The notes: generated from the sequence alone by a model not told the origin. A stretch of DNA of 64,000 nt from Acanthosoma haemorrhoidale (GCA_930367205.1 OV884011.1:92055474-92119473), one strand, 5' to 3'; shown: positions 12,784-23,724, counted from the stretch's first letter. Made by a program: numbers and translations.

Positions 12784-13290
12784 TGTAAGTTTGAACGTTA
12801 CCGCCAAACTTCTACACATTTTTTTTTTTTTTTTTTTTTATTTCAAAACCTCAAATACAATGTACAAAAGAAAAATAACAAAATAGTAATCGCCTTACAA
12901 ATTTCTCCTCTTCCTGCATTAAAATGCATTTAAATCCACACTAAGTGAATATAAGACTGAGTACTATTAACATCAAAAAATTTATTGTATTATTATTGTA
13001 ACTTCTGCACATATGCTAGCTGTCCCTACAGAGCTCGCTAGGATTGAACGATGCTCCGAGTTGTAACCTCCAGAATATGGGTACGCTTGTTAAGACAATG
13101 GTCAACACTTATTAGTGACAATTGTATTGATTCAGGTTAGTTATTAGTTTTATTTGTTTATTGTAATATTTGTAGCGCTAGCTAATGTGTATATATGTTT
13201 AATATTTCAGTTCTAAACTACATCTGCAAGTGTTCGATTTATAACCTGAGAACCTCATCCTCCTTTAAGTTTCAGAATTCCAAACTTACA
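12784..13290 (+). repeat. Gypsy-1 5' LTR, interrupted
   Basis: Matches the 3' LTR at 17296-17609 apart from an extra block at 12819-13011 that consists of a foreign insert plus the duplicated target. Without it the LTR would be ~314 bp. Ends are TG...CA with a 9-bp inverted end repeat (TGTAAGTTT/AAACTTACA). Confidence 0.9.
12819..12999 (-). mobile_element. Retroposed 3' tail inserted in the Gypsy-1 5' LTR
   Basis: The insert starts with a 21-base T run (12819-12839), so on the minus strand it ends in poly(A). It is bracketed by a 12-bp target duplication, aacttctacaca (12807-12818) and aacttctgcaca (13000-13011), which differ at one base. This is the hallmark of LINE-mediated retroposition. 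The ~160-bp body is non-coding; it is either a severely 5'-truncated LINE or a processed 3' UTR. Source not identified. Confidence 0.85.
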
Positions 13291-13300
13291 AATCAATACA

Positions 13301-13510
13301 ATGGAGACAAAGGCGAAATTTCATTTCATCCCAGAAGCTGGTGAAGATTCTAGAAGCACTGTAGTGAAAGTTACGACGATTCAGCTGGTTGGCCAAACGG
13401 ACAGTTTTTTATTTCCAAAAGATAAACAGTCTAGCGCTCAGCATAAACAACTCTTCGATACTACAGTTGTGAAGAATGTGGTGAAGAGTTTGAGAATTCG
13501 AAACAAATAG
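13301..13510 (+). CDS. Short leader ORF between 5' LTR and gag
   Basis: An open frame of 69 codons that begins (METKAKFHF) ten bases after the LTR and ends just before gag. I do not recognise it. It could be the gag N terminus moved out of frame by a small indel, or a chance frame. It is included because it occupies the leader exactly. No primer-binding site with a clear tRNA match was recognised between the LTR and this ATG. Confidence 0.3.
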   Translation: METKAKFHFIPEAGEDSRSTVVKVTTIQLVGQTDSFLFPKDKQSSAQHKQLFDTTVVKNVVKSLRIRNK

Positions 13511-13518
13511 TGTTGACA

Positions 13519-14082
13519 ATGGCTGAAGAGCTCTGTGAGATTTATTTGGATGTAGAAGGTAATGTAACATTTTATGATGAATATTTAGAAGAGGTTATAC
13601 CTAACACAAACAATGCTATAACAGGTACCATAGAAAAACATATGTGTTCTCGGGTTAAAGATATGGTTATTGAAAAATTTAATGGCGAAAATTTAAATGC
13701 TAGTGTATGGCTAAATTTATTCGCTCAGGAGTGTGCTAGAGTGAGGATTACTCAAGACAAATATGCAGAAGCTATAAGATTATTCTTAGAAAAGTCTGCA
13801 TTAGATTGGTATAATATATTCTGGAAACAGAACTCAATGTTTAATTGGGAAGCTTGGAATAATTCCTTTAATGAAACCTTATCAGCACAGTCCTGGACCG
13901 ATATAGCATATGCATATAATTTTAAATATTTAAATGGTTCCCTGTTAGAATATGTGTTAAAGAAAAAAAGTTTATTGTTAGAAATAGATGAAAGTATCTC
14001 ACTAAATACTCAAATTAATCTGATTGTAACTAACTTACCAAATTTTATACAAAATAAATTAGAAAGAAAGTATATTTGGTAA
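13519..14082 (+). CDS. gag: Gypsy-1 gag (capsid) polyprotein
   Basis: An open frame of 187 codons from the ATG at 13519 (MAEELCEIYL). The stretch with W-LNLFAQECAR, LDWYNIFW and a later LLEYVLKKKSLLLEI-like helix matches the layout of gypsy-group capsid proteins, where an aromatic LDWY motif lies in the capsid core. After the stop at 14082, further gag-like sequence continues in other frames to about 14280, including a C-P-C-I-C-EK cysteine cluster near 14180 that may be the nucleocapsid region. The protein would assemble virus-like particles. The ORF is open but probably shortened at its end. Confidence 0.7.
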   Translation: MAEELCEIYLDVEGNVTFYDEYLEEVIPNTNNAITGTIEKHMCSRVKDMVIEKFNGENLNASVWLNLFAQECARVRITQDKYAEAIRLFLEKSALDWYNIFWKQNSMFNWEAWNNSFNETLSAQSWTDIAYAYNFKYLNGSLLEYVLKKKSLLLEIDESISLNTQINLIVTNLPNFIQNKLERKYIW

Positions 14083-14344
14083 GCATGGAAAATTTAATGG
14101 CATAATTAAAACAATTTGGTAAGTTAAATGAAAGAAAAAAAGTGAAAGAAACACAAGAATGTTCAAGCGAGAAAAAACCATGTACAATATGTGAAAAATT
14201 ACGTTTTCAAAATAGATTTCATTTAGAGAGTTTGTGTCGTTTAAAAGATAAACAATTGAAAAAAATAAAAAATTAGAATATTAAGATTACAAATAATGGA
14301 GAAGTTCAAGGTATGATAGCAAGCTCTGAAGGGGCAAAAAACAA

Positions 14345-14797
14345 GTAGTCCTCCCACTTATTAAAATAAAAATTCTCGCTAATCGAAATCCAGCTATTGG
14401 TCTTTATGACTCTGGATCTAATATTTCTTTGATAAATTATGAATTTTTAAATAATAATAAAGATATTAAAAAAATAATAAGTAGGAGAGATAATATAAAA
14501 GGGGTAACAGGAGCGGCAAAAACAGAGGGTACGGTTGTATTAAGAATTAAAATCGGTAATACGGAAGAAAATTTTCAGTTTTTTGCTGTGAAAAATATTA
14601 ATTTTAAAGATGATTTTCTATTAGGATTAGATTTAATAAAAAAATTCAAACTATGTCAAGATGAAAACTTAATAATAGCACAAAAAGAGATAACAAAACA
14701 AGAAGATCGGCAAATTAACAAGACTGAAATATCAGATATAAACAAGATAGAAAATATTATACAAAAAAATAAGGAAATAAGTCAAAATACGACATAG
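14345..14797 (+). pseudogene. pol: Gypsy-1 aspartic protease region
   Basis: Retroviral-type aspartic protease that would mature the polyprotein. The frame reads ...AIGLYDSGSNISLI, with the catalytic triad as D-S-G (a common variant of D-T-G), and about 75 residues later FLLGLDLIKKF, the conserved ILG-like flap/C-terminal element. The stop at 14795-14797 separates it from the RT, which follows in another frame, so pol is broken here. Confidence 0.75.
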
Positions 14798-14829
14798 GAA
14801 AAATAAAAAGTAAACAGTAAAATTAATAC

Positions 14830-15580
14830 AAAATAGATATATTTCGAAGAAACCGTACAGATGCTCATTTGAAGACAAAATTGAAATTGAAACGCAAGTT
14901 GATGAATTATTAAAAGCTGGTTTAATTGAAGAATCAAACAGCCCTTATGCAGCTCCTGTCACTATGGTATTTAAGAATGAAGAAGGAAAAAAATCACGCT
15001 TTTGTATTGACTTTAAGGAACTAAATAAAATAATTGTGCCAGAAAGTCAACCGTTTCCTAGGATTGATGATCTAACAGTACGCGCCAGAAACTGTAAAAA
15101 AATTTCAAAATTGGATGTAAATTCGGCGTTTTGGTCGATGCCAGTGAGCGAAAAGGATAAATATAAATTGGCTTTCGTAACCCATCATGGTCATTGGCAA
15201 TGAAATTGCTTGCCATATGGTTTGAAGTCTGCTTCGGCTATATTCCAAAGTCTTCTCAAGTGTGATTAGAAGAAATAACCTAGATACGTTTGCTTTAAAC
15301 TACATAGATGATGTATTGATTCATTCGAACAATTATGAGGACATTTGTAAAACATGTATAATTAGTGTTAAAAGCACTACAGGAACAAGGATTTAAATTA
15401 AATGAATCAAAGTGTCAGTTTGCACAAAACAAGATAACTTATCTGGGTCATGAAATAGGAAATAATTATATAAAACCAATGAATGACAATCTCACAGCAA
15501 TTAAAAAGTTTCCTGTAACTCAAACAAAGAAACAAGTTAGACAATTTTTAGGTAAAATAAACTTCTATTAGGAGTATATA
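14830..15580 (+). pseudogene. pol: Gypsy-1 reverse transcriptase, frameshifted
   Basis: Reverse transcriptase pieces in three successive frames. The first (about 14860-15203) has ELLKAGLIEESNSPYAAP, RFCIDFKELNK and KLDVNSAFW, motifs of RT fingers and palm. A TGA stands at 15201-15203 where the family has an aromatic residue before CLPYGLK. After a shift near 15258 the catalytic motif appears as NYIDDVLIHS (about 15298-15327), and after a further shift near 15360 comes KCQFAQNKITYLGHEI. TAG at 15569-15571 ends it. Nonsense and frameshift changes make it inactive. Confidence 0.85.
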
Positions 15581-15595
15581 CCAAAACATACTATT

Positions 15596-16110
15596 TTGCT
15601 AGATCCCTTAAGAAATTTAGTAAGGAAAAATGTAGATTTCCATTGGTCAGAACAATGTAAAGATTGTTTCGAGACAACAAAAAAATATTTATGCTCAGCT
15701 CCGGCACTAGCAATATTCGATCCAGAAGCTCCAACATACATATTCACTGATGCAAGTATTGAAGGAGTTGGAGCAATTCTAAAACAACCACAAGAAGACA
15801 AATCTCTAAAGTCAGTATTCTTCTTTTCTAGAAAACTGAGTAATGCTCAGAAAACAAAAAAAGCTATATTTATATAATGTTTAGCTATTAAAGAAGCTAT
15901 ACTTTACTTGCAATATTATCTGATAGGAAAAAAATTTGTGGTATTTACAGACCACAGACCATTAGAAAATTTTAATGTGAAGAAAAGTAAAGATCCAGAA
16001 CTACTACAACTTTTAACCTATATCTCACAATTTGACTTTGAGATTGTATATAACCCAGGTAAAGAAAATCTGGAGGCAGATTGTCTATCCAGAAATCCAG
16101 TTTTAGAACC
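15596..16110 (+). pseudogene. pol: Gypsy-1 RNase H domain
   Basis: RNase H of the pol polyprotein, which removes RNA from the RNA-DNA hybrid. TYIFTDASIEGVGAIL contains the first catalytic Asp, and FVVFTDHRPLENF and NLEADCLSRNP carry the later conserved D-H-P-L and A-D-x-L-S-R features. A stop at 15875-15877 interrupts the domain between the first part (15596-15877) and the second (15908 on). Confidence 0.85.
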
Positions 16111-17300
16111 AAATGAAGAAACAGATGATAACTCTGCGATTAAAACATCAAATTTATTAAAACTGGAAGATTTAAAAGAAAATGAAAAGCTAATAAAATT
16201 GGATGACAAATGCATAATTAAAGATAATATAATTTACAAAATACTGAATAAGAGTGAGAAAATATGGATAACAGAAGAATTTGATATTTCACTTATTGAA
16301 AGTGTACATAAAGATCAAGGTCATATAGGAACAAAACAATTAATCTTAACAATAGGTCACAGGTTTTATTTTAAAAATATGTACAAACATAGAAGATTGA
16401 TTTGCAGATCTTGTGAAACATGTATTAAAAATAAGTCAAGAATAAGTTGCTTTAAGGCTCCCTTGTCTCAACTTGGTCCAGCAAAAGAACCACTAGATAT
16501 AATATCTTTAGATACAATAGGAGGATTTAAAGAGAATAAAAGTACAACAAAATATCTACACTTGGTAGTAGATCATTTCACAAGATACGCATATATCAGC
16601 ACCTCGAAAACACAAATAGCAAAAGATTTTATTAATCTAATCAAGAAAGTAGAAAAAGCTGGAAATATAAAAACATTATTAACAGATCAATATCCTGGTA
16701 TAAAGTCAGCACAATTTAAACAATATGTAAATAAACAAAAAATAACATTCATTTTTACAGCAGTGGATTGCGCATTTTCTAGGACATATCAAACACTAGT
16801 TAGCAGAATAAGGTGCAAAATTCATGAAAATAGAGATAAATCGTGGCCAATAGTAGCAGAAAAGTGTATCAAGGAATACAATAACACGATACATAGTTAT
16901 ACTGGGTTTACCCCCAATTACTTATTAACTGGACTAGATGCATCATTTGTATCTGACGAACTAAATGAAAATAAAATTACAAATTTAGAAAATAATAGGG
17001 AAATAGCTTATAAGAACTCAGAAAAGACACATAACCAAAATAAAAAGTATTATGATAAAAATGTTAAAAAGTTTGAATACGAAGATGGAGACCTTGTATA
17101 TATAAAACAGTAACAAATTGAATAGAGATAAATTAGATGCGATCAGAGTAGAACCTTTCAAAATAAAACAGAAAATCTCAGAGGTAATATTTTTAATAGA
17201 TAGTAGATTTCGTAAAAAGGAGTCAAACTTATTTCATGCTAGTAAGCTCGTGCCTTATTCCAAAGGGCTTTACTCTCTGTCTCAAAAAGGGGGGGTGTAA
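16111..17300 (+). pseudogene. pol: Gypsy-1 integrase
   Basis: Integrase of a Ty3/gypsy element. The zinc-binding HHCC domain is visible as H-K-D-Q-G-H with C-ETC (HKDQGH near 16309 and CRSCETC near 16405). The first catalytic Asp lies in ISLDTIGGF (about 16502) and a second in LLTDQYPG (about 16678). In the segment after TAVDCAF the usual Gly-x-x-Glu block seems to be missing, so the third acidic residue is not evident. The frame is open to 17113, then shifts; 17118-17300 holds the C-terminal part with NLFHASKLVPYS. The missing Glu and the shift argue that it is dead. Confidence 0.8.
17284..17295 (+). promoter_or_regulatory. Gypsy-1 polypurine tract
   Basis: Aaaaaggggggg abuts the 3' LTR at 17296. 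This is the expected primer site for plus-strand DNA synthesis. Confidence 0.9.
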
Positions 17301-17609
17301 GTTTAAACGTTACCGCCAAACTTCGGCACATATGCTAGCTGTCCCTACAGAGCTCGCTAGGATCGAACGATGCTCCGAGTTGTAACCTCCTGCATATGGG
17401 TACGCTTGTTAAGACAATGGTCAACACTTATTATCGACAATTGTATTGATTCAGGTTAGTTATTAGTTTTATTTGTTTATTGTAATATTTGTAGCGCTAG
17501 CTAATGTGTATATATGTTTAATATTTCAGTTCTAAACTACATCTGCAAGTGTTCGATTTATAACCTGAGAACCTCCACCTCCTTTAAGTTTCTGAATTCT
17601 AAACTTACA
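17296..17609 (+). repeat. Gypsy-1 3' LTR
   Basis: A 314-bp direct repeat of the 5' LTR with TG...CA ends, directly after the polypurine tract. It is the uninterrupted version of the LTR. Confidence 0.95.
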
Positions 17610-19042
17610 TATATATTTATATTTACATACATCATACGTATCATTATTTAAGTTGGTTACCGTGGGTTCTAATAATAAGTAGGTATTTCAATTAAGGTTC
17701 TTGGTTTAAACCTCTTCATAGACATTGAATTTATATTTCACTTGAATTTTCTCAAACATAAATTATTCACCCCTGATATACATATAGTACGACTAAATAA
17801 TAGGTTAACCCCCCACCCAAACAAAAAACAAATTACTCCTCCAGTTACTCCTGCCGAAAAAAACATATATTCAAAAATCACATCTTTGTTATTGTTCCCG
17901 TGCAGGGAAAAAATAAATAAAGTCACGACATACATTGCTATGATTTGTTTTGAATAGCTAAGCCCAATGAGTGAGTCTGCTTTCAAATAGTTACAAATTA
18001 CCTTTAGTCCGTTCCAATGCATGTTCTACGCTGGAGGTCTTCTACAAGATAATTCTCTCAACATGTACCGTTGAAGATATATTTCATAGCAACATCAGAA
18101 TATGCTGGATAAGGTTTTGATTAACATATCGAAAAAAAATTGAGTGGTTTATATAATACGATACCTAATATACTATACTACTACGATGCCTGAAGTCCAA
18201 ACTCAACTGAAGATTTATAGTTACCATAACAATAATTTTCAAAAATTATGATTTGAGCGCTAAAAATAAAGAACTGATAATGGAAATTACTTATATTATA
18301 TAATTACATTTTTTTTCTTTATTCGTTTGAGGGGAACCCTCTTATACTGGTAAATTTTCACGTACTTAATTACTTTTATGTTTATTTCTAAAATAGATAA
18401 TCATTTTTAATTTAAGCAATATAGAATTTGTTCGAAGGAATACAAATTTCTAAAATGGAGAAAAAATTGTTGGGGCCATTGATCCTCAGATCAACTAGTA
18501 CACTTCAGTATTAGATATTCCACCCCTTATGTACCGATGAAAGTACAGAAGTGAAGATACCGGTCGGGTAATAACTAATAAGTACGTCGACCGAGCGGCG
18601 AGAGGTTGATTCTGTTTGACAAGCAATAACAGACAGGCTGAGCTCTCCGGATAGTTAAATATCACTTTGTTAAGGTAATTGCTACATGGGGCGACCCCCT
18701 CGGTAGAACAACGATGGCAGCCCGTCCCGTCCCATCAAATATATTGCTTGATATAAATCGATAAATATGTAACCAGCAATGAATATTAATGCGTTTCGTC
18801 CCCCCCCCCACCACTGTCAGCGAGAGCCCTGAGGTAAATATTTCAGCGGATGTTCCAAAACACTCCACCATCCACATACAGGAGCTCATGTTCATACTAC
18901 ATCCGTGTCACTAACATTGTTATGCGATGCTAGTAATATCAAATCAAAAAACAATTCAACATTTAAGTTTTGCGGTGCTGTAAAAGTTTAAAATATTATT
19001 TTAGATGTATCATATTTAATTGATAATAATCGTATTATAATT
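17610..19042. other. Non-coding spacer without a recognised gene
   Basis: AT-rich sequence with no supported frame. A C run lies near 18801-18810. Confidence 0.45.
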
Positions 19043-19120
19043 TTCTCTCTCACCCTCTCACTCTCTCCCTCTTTCTCTCTCCCTCTCTCTCTGTCTCTCT
19101 CTCTCTATATATATATATAG
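19043..19120. repeat. CT-rich tract followed by (TA)n
   Basis: An impure CT microsatellite passing into a short TA run that directly abuts the end of the Gypsy-2 3' LTR; it is probably the insertion target. Confidence 0.85.
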
Positions 19121-19239
19121 AGTTGTCACAAGACTGTTTTTATTTGAGCCTTTTAAAGCCTCTCTAAATACATTCGGGATGTTTAAATCCCGATGACTTG
19201 AGGATTAGGCTGGCTGCCTACGACGTCCGAACCTTAACT
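19121..19239 (-). repeat. Type-B LTR (3' side of Gypsy-2)
   Basis: On the minus strand it starts AGTTAAGGTTCGG directly after the purine tract and ends ...GACAACT. Matches the repeat at 28455-28608 on the plus strand, sharing the words cgtaggcagcc and gagaggctttaaaaggctc. AGT...ACT ends resemble those of several insect gypsy-lineage LTRs. Confidence 0.75.
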
Positions 19240-19249
19240 CCCCCCTGCC

Positions 19250-19275
19250 AGTTTACGCATATCTTTTCGTAAACT
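19250..19275 (-). other. PPT-proximal hairpin (Gypsy-2)
   Basis: AGTTTACG (19250-19257) and CGTAAACT (19268-19275) are perfect inverted repeats around a 10-base loop, just upstream of the type-B LTR and purine tract. Equivalent hairpins with 9-bp stems occur at 23897-23921 and 28229-28253. Confidence 0.75.
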
Positions 19276-19929
19276 CCAAGGTCCGGCGCACGCAGCACAC
19301 AGCCTGTAATACCTTAGATCACGTTTACGGTCTAATATATTCTTAGTCCACACAAAACAACAGAACACAAAGAAAAGAGATAATACAGAAATAAAACAAG
19401 AATAATACTAATAATAAAATATAATACATTTGCCCTTGACCCGGCGGCTGCCAGGTGAAAAAAAAAAATGGAACTTAGCCACAATATAAATAATGAAAAC
19501 AAAAACTCTCTCTGAGCTTCACATGTGAAGTATATGATTCCGAATCAGTTGCTCCGTATCAGATCGAGGGCACACCATCTTAGGCACATTCAGCACCCTC
19601 CCCCCTGTGGTGGGAGTTTCAACTGTTCAATGTGAACGGTTCGCCTCTTCTTTGGAGTGGTCATACTCTCGATGGTCACGAGATTATGATTCCGAATTAT
19701 GATGACCTTAAAGGGCCCCTCGTACCGAACCAGTTCCTTACTACGATTTGATACGACTTTTCTGTATACAACGGTCCCAATCGATATTGCCCCTATGCAC
19801 CTTCAAATTTGCCCGCGCCACGCGCTTGGATTTCTCGCGCATAATCTTATCGCGTACCTTGTGCCACATCTTTCCTGGCTGTATGTTGGTGTTATGGAGC
19901 TGTGCCGCCATCTCCTCATCCGCTACCGT

Positions 19930-20720
19930 CTATGGCCAGTTCCTCGGTCTCACTCGTAATCCAAACAAAATTTCAAAGGGTGCAAACCCCGTCGTGGCGT
20001 GTATCGAGTGGTTGTATGCCTCCACCGCCATGGGCATCGCTACGTTCGCCGACAGGCCTTTATCTACCTGGGACACGCGTAAGTGGTCGCTTAGGGTGCT
20101 GTGTAACCTTTCGATGGTTCCCCTGCTCTTGGGATGCCCGGGGGTATTAAAATGCCATGCCACATCCAGTTTTTGCATTTCGGTTCTCACGGTTGCATTG
20201 TCAAACTCCCGTCACCCGTCCGCCGAGATCCTCTCTGGTATGCCGTAGAATTGAAACCTGTGTTGAGGGCTTGTAATATGGAATCTGATCACTTGTCCCT
20301 TACCGCATAGGCCATAGCCCCTTTGTTAAATGGGTCCATGATAGTGACCCACTTAAAACCCCACCACGTGAAGGTGCCCACTTGAATCTCCATCAATGGT
20401 GCTTCTGCCGTGGGTGATTCTTCCTGGCGTCCCTGCGGGGGATATTTTGTCTTCCTGCAAACTTCGCATGCTCCGGTTACCTCCTAAATAGCCCGCTGCA
20501 TTCCCCACCAAAAATAGCGCCTTCGTAGTGCTTGTGCCGTCTCCTGCCCACCTCGGTGGTTGGTTTTCCCTTGGTGATACGCCAGTGTTACCTCGCGTCG
20601 ATGCTCCTCGTCACGCAGGTTCTGGACCGTGGAAAGACACCCAATGAACGAGCGATCAACCCCGAACAGCTCTTTCTGCCACAGCTTTTTAATTTTTTCC
20701 CACACAGTCGTGTTGCCCAC
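19930..20720 (-). pseudogene. pol: Gypsy-2 integrase
   Basis: The N-terminal zinc-binding region shows AYHQGKTNHRGG and YFWWGMQ (20484-20720), followed in the broken middle by C-VCRKTKY. The site of the first catalytic Asp reads IQVGTFTWWGF, with Gly where the sister element Gypsy-3 has Asp (IQVDTFTW). The distal part (19930-20190) has HFNTPGHPKSRGTIERLHSTL, including the conserved Glu. Stops lie near 20265 and 20208. It is therefore an inactive integrase; its role in a live element would be insertion of the DNA copy. Confidence 0.8.
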
Positions 20721-20864
20721 GAATAAATGGTGTGTTTTGCCAGGTTTTGACGCGTTCTTGAGAGCCTGACAAATTTGATCTCCACGAACTCACGGTGGTG
20801 ACCAAATCGTCGCGATCTAACTCCTACCGTACGTACTATGGAGTATTTTCAGAGTACCTGACGT

Positions 20865-21470
20865 TTAAGTTTTACAAATGATCTGCCTCCGCTTATCATT
20901 GATTTCATCCGTCGTCTCCATATTACGCGGTCTCTCCCCTATAGACTCGTCTGATGGTGGATCCGCACTCCTGTCACTATCTTCCCGTGTGCTGCTCCTG
21001 CCCACTTCTCCTGGCGTCCATTCCTCAATAAATTGCATCATACCGCTCGATGTTTCCCCTTCCTCTATGGCGTTCACCATAATAGCGCGCGACAGCCAAT
21101 CTGCCTCGACGTTGTCTTTGTCTGGCTTATAAACGATATCCAGATTATATTGCGCTAAGAATTCCTTCCACCTCGTTACCCTTGAGGAGGATTCTTTCAG
21201 TTTTCCAACCCATTGCAGAGGTCGGTGGTCCGTATGTATTCGAAACTTTCTTGCCAAATACATACGGATGGAAGTGCCCAATGGCCCACACTATCCCGAG
21301 GAGTTCTCGTTCCAGAGCGCTGTACCGCGCCTCCGTGTCCGTCAGGCGTCTGCTCGCGTAAGCCACAGGCCTTTCCCCGTCCCCGCCTTCCTGTGGCAAT
21401 ACTGCCCCCAAGGCATAGTCGCTTGCGTCGGTGGTGATCGTAAAATCCTTCTCGAAGTTAGGGAAAGCCA
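20865..21470 (-). pseudogene. pol: Gypsy-2 RNase H domain
   Basis: ITTDASDYALGAVL and RPVAYASRRL followed by YSALERELLGIVWA lie in the longer frame ending at 21145. RIHTDHRPLQWVGKL and NVEADWLSR are in the frame at 20865-21281. The two frames overlap, so a frameshift splits the domain near 21240. The motifs and their order are those of gypsy RNase H. Confidence 0.85.
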
Positions 21471-22236
21471 AATTCGGCGCCTCCTGCAAACGTGCCAAGC
21501 ATTTGCGGATATTCTGCTCTATCAGCGGCGTGATCATTATCCGTGCTCCTTTCCGTAGTAAGTTGTTAATGGGTACCATATATTCTCCCATGTCCGGCAC
21601 GAAACGGCGGTAGTAATTGAGCGTGCCCAGTAATCTCCGAATCCCTTTTACGTCTTTTGGCACCTCCATTTTCCGGATCGCTTCTACTTTCGTCGAGTCT
21701 GGTTGAACCCCTTCCGGCGAGATTGTGTGCCCTAAAAAACTAATCTGCTCCTGGCCCAGTGACGATTTGTCTATCGACAGTTTCAACCCGAAATCTCTTA
21801 ATCTTCTAAATACGTTCCGGAGGTGTTGGATATGTTCCGATTCCGTTCGGCTAAAGATCAGCAGGTCATCCATGTTAATTTGGCACATATTTTCGTCCAT
21901 TCCTCTAAGAAGTTCGTCCATGAGACGCTGAAAGGTTATTGGAGCATTTTTGAGACCAAACGGCATTCTCGTGAACTCAAAATGCCCTCTTTCGAACGAG
22001 AACGCCGTTTTATGTTGGTCATGCGCAGCTAGCTTGATCTGATAATACCCTGCTTTTAGGTCTAATGTGCTAAAAATTTTCGCACCGATGAGTCTATCTA
22101 GGATGTCTTCGAACCGCGGGATCGGATATTTTTCGTCCAGGGTATTGTTGTTAAGTTTCCGAAAATCCACCACGATTTTCCTATTACCTATTACCGTTTC
22201 CCCTTCTACTTTACAGGCCCCCCCCAGGGTAACCAA
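21471..22236 (-). pseudogene. pol: Gypsy-2 reverse transcriptase
   Basis: A long open frame (22236 down) with VVDFRKLNNNTLDEKYPIPR, FSTLDLKAGYYQI, FTRMPFGLKNAP, then CQINMDDLLIFSR as the catalytic motif and FLGHTISPEGV. Position one of the YxDD box is Asn here, while the sister element has Tyr; both Asp remain. The N-terminal part of RT is missing: the frame joins directly to sequence after the protease, which indicates an internal deletion of about 100 codons. The ATG given by the frame is inside the domain and is not a natural start. Confidence 0.85.
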
Positions 22237-22239
22237 GCT

Positions 22240-22428
22240 ACAAGATCATACCTGTATTTGGGGTATCCTCACTCCCACACACATCCTCTCCAAGGTCTTC
22301 CGACACATTATCGTGTTGGTACTCCTAGTATCCACCAGGCACTGCACTCCGCACGCTAGTCGAATAATTGGCAGACCGCTCACGCTATTACTTATTAGTG
22401 CGCGGTCGCCTCGCCTCTGCCACTCTTT
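22240..22428 (-). pseudogene. pol: Gypsy-2 protease remnant
   Basis: On the minus strand the frame contains ACGVQCLVDTRSTNT at about 22345-22309. LVDTGST is the normal aspartic protease motif; here the Gly codon is replaced by Arg, which should abolish activity. Only about 40 codons of the domain remain before the junction with RT. Confidence 0.65.
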
Positions 22429-23690
22429 TCAGATCTCTCGTTCGTTCCTCTCTTCAGCCACCTGTCGTCGACCGCTTCTTTTAACACTGCTGCTCCCCCA
22501 GCCCTCTTCACTTCCTGGTTCCTCCCTCGCATTATTGGTATCGGATATTTCAGAGGTTTCTGACGCCTCTGACCGCGGCCTCTCCCTCCTTCGCACCCTC
22601 TGAGCGTTTACCTCCATTGGCTCTGGTCGATTTCCATTTCGTCGACGGCTCATATACAAGCACAGCTAGGCTACGTGCCCCTCCGTGCCACACTCGAAAC
22701 ACCTAGTGCGTGGGCACTGTGCTGCCAAGTGTCCTATTTTCCCGCACTCGTAGCATTTTCTTTCCTCGCGTCTCCTGGGACGGCCTGCAATTGCTCGGTT
22801 CCTGTCTCCCACCGCCGTTGCCTCTCTTCCACCGTACCCCGTCTCCTTTCTCCTCCAGGCGACCGGTGTGGTTTTGGGCCTTCTGTAAGATACCCTCTTC
22901 CAGCCCTCTTCTTCATAGCCTGTAACTTCCTCTTCTCTGGCACTAGTGTCCGCCATCTCCTGGGCACATTCTAGGAACGTCCCCTCTCTAGGAATTCCCT
23001 CTTTTCTTCCGGTTTCCTTTGCCAACTGCACTTTTAATATCGTCGACAGGAACGCTATCCTTGCTTCAACCTCGGCCGCGCTCACGGACTCATCTTCTCG
23101 GTGATACTATTGTATCTCGCTAAGAGTGTTCCCGCATACTGGCCGTTCGTCTGGTGGGGCTTCTTTAACTCCCGGAACATCTTGAAGATATCCTCTTTGG
23201 GTGTCCATCTTCCCCCTCCGAACGCTTTCTTTAACCGTTCTTTTACGGTACTATATGGGGTCTCTTCGTCCGCCTGAATCATATTGAGGATGCTTCACCC
23301 TACACACGAGCGCTGCGACTCAGCGTCTCCTTCGGTGATAAGGTCTTCCGCTCGTTTTCCTTCTATTCGCGTAATTTAGGAAGTGGTTCAGTTCCCCGGT
23401 CTCTCCTGCAAATCTCTTCAGATCGGAGATCGAATTTCTCACTTCTTGAGCAGTAATTGCCTGAACTTTCATCCAGGCCATAGTATTGGCATGAGCGGCT
23501 ACCATAGTTGTTTGGGGGAGCTGTGGTATATCCGCTGCTTCGTTGAGCACCCCTGGTCTAAGTACTCCCTCCGGCATTCCCGTAAAATAAGAGAACAAAA
23601 AAAAAAGGAGAGAAAAAAAAAAGGAGAGAAAAAAAAACGGAAAGAGATTAAGAAGCTGAAAGTAGAGTAAAAGCAAAAACAAATTAGTGG
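22429..23690 (-). pseudogene. gag: Gypsy-2 gag with two CCHC zinc knuckles
   Basis: Gag pieces in shifting frames. The capsid part has AGETGELNHFLNY (23320-23682 frame) and VKERLKKAFGG with EDIFKMFRELKK (23082-23282). The nucleocapsid part (22666-23085) carries CYECGKIGHLAAQC and CFECGTEGHVA, two CCHC knuckles that would bind the element RNA, then an R/E-rich tail (22429-22659). An A/G-rich leader with repeated aaaggagag blocks lies at 23590-23650. Frameshifts at about 23300 and 22660 break it. Confidence 0.8.
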
Positions 23691-23724
23691 CCTCACGTGT
23701 CGTTTTATCTTAACACTCGTTAGC

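Larger units (their letters stand above)
12784..17609 (+). mobile_element. Ty3/gypsy-type LTR retrotransposon (Gypsy-1), complete but decayed
   Basis: The order 5' LTR, gag, protease, reverse transcriptase, RNase H, integrase, polypurine tract, 3' LTR identifies a Ty3/gypsy element; no env frame is present. LTRs begin TGTAAGTTT and end AAACTTACA. The flanks show TATA at 12780-12783 and 17610-17613, a plausible 4-bp target duplication. The two LTRs differ at about a dozen of ~314 aligned positions by eye, so the insertion is old, in agreement with stops and frameshifts in pol. A retroposed tail (12819-12999) splits the 5' LTR. Confidence 0.9.

Noticed and set aside
19748..20248. Plus-strand 166-codon frame
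   Set aside because: Shadow of the minus-strand Gypsy-2 integrase.
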